Source of the DNA: Schistocephalus solidus
Taxonomy: Eukaryota > Platyhelminthes > Cestoda > Diphyllobothriidea > Diphyllobothriidae
Length of the DNA: 64,000 nt
Assembly (NCBI GenBank): GCA_017591395.1
Contig: WEDG01004138.1
Span: 1-64,000, forward strand
Direction: 5' to 3'
A model generated the notes under the pieces. That model saw only the letters and a list, made by a program, of their open reading frames with translations, had not been told where the DNA came from and did not search any database. Made by a program: the position numbers and the translations under genes. Shown here in pieces: positions 57,934 to 64,000 of this stretch; the first letter of the stretch is position 1; each line of letters opens with the position of its first letter.

Positions 57934-59428
57934 ATAATGTGGAACCGACAAAGACAAGGGAGACCGGAATGGCCATTTCTGGCTTATTAGCCGTCATCAG
58001 CCAGTCATACCCAATCCCAAGTGTGGCACACCTGGGATTCGAACCCGCGACCTTTGGTATTTGAGTCGAACGCTCTACCATTGAGCCACGGGCTCGTTGC
58101 TTTGTCGGTTGCGATCGGGAATATGATGATAGTGTGTGGCTCACCGATCTGCTTAAGGAACATTTATGTTCCGTTGTGCCCTGGAACTCAGACTAGAGTA
58201 CTCACAGGCAGTCGCATAGCGACGTGTAGCATATGTTGATAATGTGGAACCGACAAAGACAAGGGGAGACCGGAATGGCCATTTCTGGCTTATTAGCCGT
58301 CATCAGCCAGTCATACCCAATCCCAAGTGTGGAACACCTGGGATTCGAACCCGCGACCTTTGGTATTTGAGTCGAACGCTCTACCATTGAGCCACGGGCT
58401 CGTTGCTTTTGTCGGTTGCGATCGGGAATATGATGATAGTGTGTGGCTCACCGATCTGCTTAAGGAACATTTATGTTCCGTTGTGCCCTGGAACTCAGAC
58501 TAGAGTACTCACAGGCAGTCGCATAGCGACGTGTAGCATATGTTGATAATGTGGAACCGACAAAGACAAGGGGAGACCGGAATGGCCATTTCTGGCTTAT
58601 TAGCCGTCATCAGCCAGTCATACCCAATCCCAAGTGTGGAACACCTGGGATTCGAACCCGCGACCTTTGGTATTTGAGTCGAACGCTCTACCATTGAGCC
58701 ACGGGCTCGTTGCTTTGTCGGTTGCGATCGGGAATATGATGATAGTGTGTGGCTCACCGATCTGCTTAAGGAACATTTATGTTCCGTTGTGCCCTGGAAC
58801 TCAGACTAGAGTACTCACAGGCAGTCGCATAGCGACGTGTAGCATATGTTGATAATGTGGAACCGACAAAGACAAGGGAGACCGGAATGGCCATTTCTGG
58901 CTTATTAGCCGTCATCAGCCAGTCATACCCAATCCCAAGTGTGGAACACCTGGGATTCGAACCCACGACCTTTGGTATTTGAGTCGAACGCTCTACCATT
59001 GAGCCACGGGCTCGTTGCTTTGTCGGTTGCGATCGGGAATATGATGATAGTGTGTGGCTCACCGATCTGCTTAAGGAACATTTATGTTCCGTTGTGCCCT
59101 GGAACTCAGACTAGAGTACTCACAGGCAGTCGCATAGCGACGTGTAGCATATGTTGATAATGTGGAACCGACAAAGACAAGGGAGACCGGAATGGCCATT
59201 TCTGGCTTATTAGCCGTCATCAGCCAGTCATACCCAATCCCAAGTGTGGAACACCTGGGATTCGAACCCGCGACCTTTGGTATTTGAGTCGAACGCTCTA
59301 CCATTGAGCCACGGGCTCGTTGCTTTGTCGGTTGCGATCGGGAATATGATGATAGTGTGTGGCTCACCGATCTGCTTAAGGAACATTTATGTTCCGTTGT
59401 GCCCTGGAACTCAGACTAGAGTACTCAC
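57931..59428 (-). repeat. Tandem array, left half: five 305-bp units in minus orientation
   Basis: Units start with TTGATAATGTGGAACCGACA at 57931, 58236, 58543, 58849 and 59154, giving periods of 305, 307, 306 and 305 nt. They are nearly identical; differences are mostly single-base indels in G runs. Each unit has, on the minus strand, a tRNA-like promoter and then a hammerhead-like ribozyme. The last unit breaks off after GAGTACTCAC at 59428. Confidence 0.95.
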
Positions 59429-59732
59429 TGACTGGCTGATGACGGCTAATAAGCCAGAAATGGCCATTCCGGTCTCCCTTGTCTTTGTCGGTTCCACATT
59501 ATCAACATATGCTACACGTCGCTATGCGACTGCCTGTGAGTACTCTAGTCTGAGTTCAGGGCACAACGGAACATAAATGTTCCTTAAGCAGATCGGTGAG
59601 CCACACTATCATCATATTTCCCGATCGCAACCGACAAAGCAACGAGCCCGTGGCTCAATGGTAGAGCGTTCGACTCAAATACCAAAGGTCGCGGGTTCGA
59701 ATCCCAGGGTTTCCACACTTGGGATTGGGTAT

Positions 59733-59777
59733 GACTGGCTGATGACGGCTAATAAGCCAGAAATGGCCATTCCGGTC
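59733..59777 (+). ncRNA. Hammerhead-like ribozyme motif (representative of 15)
   Basis: Stem I 5' strand GACTGG, core CTGATGA, stem II GGCT-AATA-AGCC, core GAA, stem III ATGG/CCAT, NUH triplet ATT, stem I 3' strand CCGGTC. Stem I pairs over 6 bp (one G-U), with a possible GGG/CCC extension beyond an internal loop. Deviations: C and A face each other at 10.1/11.1 where G-C is usual, and stem III has no loop. Predicted cleavage follows the ATT. Plus-strand copies start at 59430, 59733, 60032 (one C lost in stem I), 60333, 60637, 60942, 61247, 61553, 61858 and 62164. Minus-strand copies lie at 57962-58006, 58268-58312, 58575-58619, 58880-58924 and 59185-59229. Family precedent: schistosome SMalpha and PLE/retrozyme hammerheads. 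Activity is untested. Confidence 0.7.
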
Positions 59778-59941
59778 TCCCTTGTCTTTGTCGGTTCCAC
59801 ATTATCAACATATGCTACGTCGCTATGCGACTGCCTGTAGTACTCTAGTCTGAGTTCCAGGGCACAACGGAACATAAATGTTCCTTAAGCAGATCGGTGA
59901 GCCACACTATCATCATATTCCCGATCGCAACCGACAAAGCA

Positions 59942-60009
59942 ACGAGCCCGTGGCTCAATGGTAGAGCGTTCGACTCAAATACCAAAGGTCGCGGGTTCGA
60001 ATCCCAGGT
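59942..60009 (+). repeat. tRNA-like pol III promoter region of array unit (representative of 14)
   Basis: D-arm-like TGGCTCAATGGTAGAGCG (A box) and T-arm-like GGTTCGAATCC (B box), spaced as in a tRNA, with a CTCAAAT anticodon-like loop. The anticodon and T stems contain mismatches, so this is a tRNA-derived promoter, not a working tRNA. Copies on +: 59642, 59942, 60242, 60545, 60851, 61155, 61462, 61767 and 62072 (starts). On -: about 58031-58098, 58337-58405, 58644-58711, 58949-59016 and 59254-59322. Three + copies (60242, 61767, 62072) have GTGAAACG in place of GTAGAGCG in the A box. Confidence 0.8.
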
Positions 60010-62346
60010 GTTCACACTTGGGATTGGGTATGACTGGCTGATGACGGCTAATAAGCCAGAAATGGCCATTCGGTCTCCCTTGTCTTTGTCGGTTCACATT
60101 ATCAACATATGCTACACGTCGCTATGCGACTGCCTGTGAAATACTCTAGTCTGAGTTCAGGGCACAACGGAACATAAATGTTCCTTAAGCAGATCGGTGA
60201 GCCACACTATCATCATATTCCCGATCGCAACCGACAAAGCAACGAGCCCGTGGCTCAATGGTGAAACGTTCGACTCAAATACCAAAGGTCGCGGGTTCAA
60301 ATCCCAGGTGTTCCACACTTGGGATTGGGTATGACTGGCTGATGACGGCTAATAAGCCAGAAATGGCCATTCCGGTCTCCCTTGTCTTTGTCGGTTCCAC
60401 ATTATCAACATATGCTACGCGTCGCTATGCGACTGCCTGTGAGTACTCTAGTCTGAGTTCAGGGCACAACGGAACATAAATGTTCCTTAAGCAGATCGGT
60501 GAGCCACACACTATCATCATATTCCCGATCGCAACCGACAAAACAACGAGCCCGTGGCTCAATGGTAGAGCGTTCGACTCAAATACCAAAGGTCGCGGGT
60601 TCGAATCCCAGGTGTTCCACACTTGGGATTGGGTATGACTGGCTGATGACGGCTAATAAGCCAGAAATGGCCATTCCGGTCTCCCTTGTCTTTGTCGGTT
60701 CCACATTATCAACATATGCTACACGTCGCTATGCGACTGCCTGTGAGTACTCTAGTCTGAGTTCCAGGGCACAACGGAACATAAATGTTCCTTAAGCAGA
60801 TCGGTGAGCCACACACTATCATCATATTCCCGATCGCAACCGACAAAGCAACGAGCCCGTGGCTCAATGGTAGAGCGTTCGACTCAAATACCAAAGGTCG
60901 CGGGTTCGAATCCCAGGTGTGCCACACTTGGGATTGGGTATGACTGGCTGATGACGGCTAATAAGCCAGAAATGGCCATTCCGGTCTCCCTTGTCTTTGT
61001 CGGTTCCACATTATCAACATATGCTACACGTCGCTATGCGACTGCCTGTGAGTACTCTAGTCTGAGTTCAGGGCACAACGGAACATAAATGTTCCTTAAG
61101 CAGATCGGTGAGCCACACACTATCATCATATTCCCGATCGCAACCGACAAAGCAACGAGCCCGTGGCTCAATGGTAGAGCGTTCGACTCAAATACCAAAG
61201 GTCGCGGGTTCGAATCCCAGGTGTGCCCACACTTGGGATTGGGTATGACTGGCTGATGACGGCTAATAAGCCAGAAATGGCCATTCCGGTCTCCCTTGTC
61301 TTTGTCGGTTCCACATTATCAACATATGCTACACGTCGCTATGCGACTGCCTGTGAGTACTCTAGTCTGAGTTCCAGGGCACAACGGAACATAAATGTTC
61401 CTTAAGCAGATCGGTGAGCCACACACTATCATCATATTCCCGATCGCAACCGACAAAAACAACGAGCCCGTGGCTCAATGGTAGAGCGTTCGACTCAAAT
61501 ACCAAAGGTCGCGGGTTCGAATCCCAGGTGTGCCACACTTGGGATTGGGTATGACTGGCTGATGACGGCTAATAAGCCAGAAATGGCCATTCCGGTCTCC
61601 CTTGTCTTTGTCGGTTCCACATTATCAGCATATGCTACACGTCGCTATGCGACTGCCTGTGAGTACTCTAGTCTGAGTTCCAGGGCACAACGGAACATAA
61701 ATGTTCCTTAAGCAGATCGGTGAGCCACACACTATCATCATATTCCCGATCGCAACCGACAAAGCAACGAGCCCGTGGCTCAATGGTGAAACGTTCGACT
61801 CAAATACCAAAGGTCGCGGGTTCGAATCCCAGGTGTGCCACACTTGGGATTGGGTATGACTGGCTGATGACGGCTAATAAGCCAGAAATGGCCATTCCGG
61901 TCTCCCTTGTCTTTGTCGGTTCCACATTATCAACATATGCTACACGTCGCTATGCGACTGCCTGTAAGTACTCTAGTCTGAGTTCCAGGGCACATCGGAA
62001 CATAAATGTTCCTTAAGCAGATCGGTGAGCCACACACTATCATCATATTCCCGATCGCAACCGACAAAGCAACGAGCCCGTGGCTCAATGGTGAAACGTT
62101 CGACTCAAATACCAAAAGGTCGCGGGTTCGAATCCCAGGTGTGCCACACTTGGGATTGGGTATGACTGGCTGATGACGGCTAATAAGCCAGAAATGGCCA
62201 TTCCGGTCTCCCTTGTCTTTGTCGGTTCCACATTATCAACATATGCTACACGTCGCTATGCGACTGCCTGTGAGTACTCTAGTCTGAGTTCCAGGGCACA
62301 ACGGAACATAAATGTTCCTTAAGCAGATCGGTGAGCCACACACTAT

Positions 62347-62366
62347 CATATATATATATATATATT
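62347..62366. repeat. (TA)n microsatellite, right flank of the array
   Basis: A short TA run that ends the last unit, mirroring the one at 57863-57930. Confidence 0.9.
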
Positions 62367-62469
62367 GAATAGCTGAGGTAGAGTGCATTCCGAGATGATA
62401 TATTGAAGAAAAATGGGCTCGTCGGAAAATCGAGTTGTACTCGTTAATTTTTAAGTTTGTCACACCAAC

Positions 62470-63450
62470 CCGTCGTCCGACCAAATGAACAGAGGAGAAA
62501 TTAAATGGTCAGATGACCAGTTTGTGCTACAGGACAGACAGCCGACTGGGGTGTGGGGAATGGGCACATAATTGGATTGGGGCCGGTTAGTGGGGCGGGG
62601 GCTGTTAGGGCTCCCTGTGTCGGAGGCGAAGGGGGATGGCAATTAAATGCTACTGCAGACGGTAAACTTAATGGTCGTCGATGCGGGATGGGGACAGAGG
62701 TAATCGCACCAATGTTGGAGTTGTTAATAGTTGTACCTTTTGTTCGCCGTGTCATGGGGAGGGGGTGGCGATACAGTGAAATTCTACATGGTCCAGAAAA
62801 TATTAGCGGCTGCTGTTAGGTTGTGGATGCAAGTAAGTGTGCCGGGCACGCAGGCCTTCGTAATGCGAGTCCAGATCGACATGGTGGTTGAGGCTGGTCG
62901 TGCTAGAGTGCCAGGCCTCTAGGAATTCACGCGCTAGTTTGGTATTTGCCATTGCGACAACTTCGCTTCCGTCCCAATTGAATCGATAATCGAACTCAAG
63001 GGCGTGCGCAAAGACGAGTGACAAAGGGTCACGTCGACGGATGGCTAGTTTATGTTCCGTAATACGCGTCCCAAGTCGTCGGCCTGTATGACCAATATAA
63101 GTGCTAGCACATGGAATGCGGTCGATTACATTAGTTTGCTGCTCTTTCGGTATGGGGTCTTTTACTCGGGATAGTGTTGAGCGCAAAGGACGATGCCGGT
63201 TTGTGCGCAATGGAGATGCGAAACCGGTTTAATTGTCGGGCGATCGCTTCGGAGACGCCCTGCATGTAATGTAGGGAGTAGAATTTACGCGGTCCAGGTT
63301 CTCCATTAGAGCCGAAGGTTTGTGGTTGCCTCTGGTGTTTGAGGCAGCTTTTCACAAAACTGACTGGGTATCCGTTGAGTCGGAATAACCACTAAGGTTT
63401 CTGAGTTCTATTTCGTGTAGACCATCGCTACTACAGTAACGAAAGGCCCG
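62470..63450 (-). mobile_element. Penelope-like element, RT C-terminus and GIY-YIG endonuclease
   Basis: Minus strand: DGLHEIELRNL near 63420, then FVKSCLKHQRQPQ and YMQGVSEAIARQLNRFRIS (63355-63160). After a frameshift come LRSTLSRVKDPIPKEQQTNV and IDRIPCASTYIGHTGRRLGT, with the TYIG core codons near 63090-63105, and then HALEFDYRFNWDGSEVVAMA, REFLEAWHS and a final HVDLDSHYEGLR to 62803. This is the RT thumb plus GIY-YIG nuclease typical of PLEs (Y-I-G, R..EH, and the late E.W.S block). The 5' part is missing. 62470-62800 would be its 3' flank. Confidence 0.85.
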
Positions 63451-63905
63451 GTGGAAAAGGGTTCGAACGCAGCTTTTTTATAGGCCGCAGGATGGTTGCT
63501 TTCCTAGCTAAGCATGATATCGGCATTAAAGCCTTTTCGTTGGACGCTCGTTGCAAAGTAAAGTAGTTCTCTGTGAAACGTAAGTAACTTTATTAGGTAA
63601 ATTTTCGACGCTGGTTCCCCAGGTTGTCGTCAGACTTGTGGTAAGTTTGCAAAAAAATATTTAAACTTTAAAACCTGCCGGAAAATCGATAAAGCTGAAT
63701 CAGTCCTGCCAATAGCTATCATTGTGGCTGGACTTTTCATTCGGATTGGCTACCGCCTTTTCCACATTTCCTTGAGATTGTTCTATACGCGAGCCCGCAG
63801 GCGTTCAACCTCGGAGAGGTCTAAGGAAGTCTGCAGCGAACGGGCAGGTCAAAGTTCACGCGTTCACCATGGATATACTACGAGGCACCATGGATATAAT
63901 ACGAG
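63451..63905. other. Stretch between PLE fragment and repeat remnant
   Basis: No gene recognised. 63590-63640 (TTTATTAGGTAAATTTTCGA, then GTCGTCAGAC) may be a PLE terminal region. Confidence 0.4.
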
Positions 63906-64000
63906 GCTTGGGTATAACTGACTGATGATGGCCATTCCGGTCTCCATTGTCTTTGTCTGATCTACTTAAAAAGTATGTGCTTCAACTCGCTATGCGACCG
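63906..64000 (+). repeat. Partial hammerhead/tRNA repeat, runs off the window
   Basis: CTTGGGTATAACTGACTGAT then GATGGCCATTCCGGTCTCC, TTGTCTTTGTC, and CTCGCTATGCGACCG align with the array unit from just before the ribozyme to the GTCGC hairpin. Stem II and the GAAA box are deleted, so this ribozyme is dead. Confidence 0.75.

Larger units (their letters stand above)
59429..62349 (+). repeat. Tandem array, right half: ten units in plus orientation
   Basis: From 59429 the same unit runs the other way. The conserved CCACATTATCAA segment ends at about 59505, 59808, 60105, 60408, 60712, 61017, 61322, 61628, 61933 and 62239 (periods 297-306 nt). The first unit lacks its tRNA-like part, because the inversion junction lies immediately upstream of the ribozyme. 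Each unit also holds two small hairpins: GTCGC-ATA-GCGAC and GGAACAT-TT-ATGTTCC (either strand). The array ends at CACACTATCA, next to another TA run. Confidence 0.95.

Noticed and set aside
59942..60009. Functional tRNA gene (Leu-CAA-like anticodon)
   Set aside because: Anticodon and T stems have mismatches, no acceptor stem pairs with the sequence after the T arm, and a Leu tRNA would need a long variable arm.
57931..62349. CRISPR-like or classical satellite array
   Set aside because: The whole 305-bp unit repeats with no variable spacers, and the sequence is eukaryotic. The unit has SINE-like internal structure, so a plain satellite label is too weak.
57863..62484. Many near-identical 60-110-codon ORFs on both strands of the array
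   Set aside because: They are produced by the 305-bp unit, which is non-coding by structure (tRNA-like plus ribozyme). Frames change with single-base indels and no codon preference is seen.

Overview
This is eukaryotic nuclear DNA, most likely from a parasitic flatworm and by my reading a diphyllobothriidean-type tapeworm (inference). The coding sequence is cut into small GT..AG exons, with 31-55 nt introns at the 5' end of the main gene and introns of up to 16 kb further on. The rest is dominated by non-LTR retrotransposons whose ORF ends in C2H2 zinc fingers, Penelope-like (PLE) fragments and tRNA-derived short repeats. I recall this LINE type from tapeworm gene sets, but no search was possible.

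The one clear host gene is a KDM5/JARID1-type histone H3K4 demethylase on the + strand, from an ATG at 11013 to the end of a PHD2 exon at 57089; its 3' end lies outside the window. Seventeen exons can be read: JmjN, ARID, PHD1, JmjC with its HxE..H iron ligands, the C5HC2 zinc finger, the long PLU-1 helical region and PHD2. Two single-base frame breaks, one in PHD1 near 11823 and one before the C5HC2 finger near 15264, are either assembly errors or real damage.

Layout. 1-2.2 kb: possible small-exon coding frame on the - strand and unexplained DNA. 2.35-9.0 kb: - strand LINE remains; one zinc-finger LINE copy is itself interrupted by a + strand LINE fragment. 9.4-10.4 kb: a decayed transposon-associated ORF. 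11.0-57.1 kb: KDM5, its introns filled with an imperfect inverted repeat (17.2-18.0), a nearly complete zinc-finger LINE with an 11-bp target-site duplication sitting inside an older LINE (18.1-25.9), LINE tails (32.9, 36.4, 41.2-43.3, 46.3-48.8, 53.8), a second long LINE copy (43.3-46.3), a PLE fragment (49.3-50.5) and a 280-bp intronic duplication (55.6/56.45). 57.9-62.35 kb: a striking tandem array of about 305-bp units that reverses orientation once. 62.5-63.45 kb: a - strand PLE end with a GIY-YIG domain.

The most interesting object is the array. Each unit carries a tRNA-like pol III promoter (A and B boxes) and, on the same strand, a sequence that folds as a type I hammerhead ribozyme: CTGATGA and GAAA core, 6-bp stem I, 4-bp stem II, and a loopless self-complementary stem III that would favour a dimeric ribozyme. 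The arrangement resembles the schistosome SMalpha satellite and metazoan retrozymes. Single, decayed copies of the same family occur at 33.4-33.8, 48.9-49.1 and 63.9-64.0 kb, and two of these flank PLE fragments.
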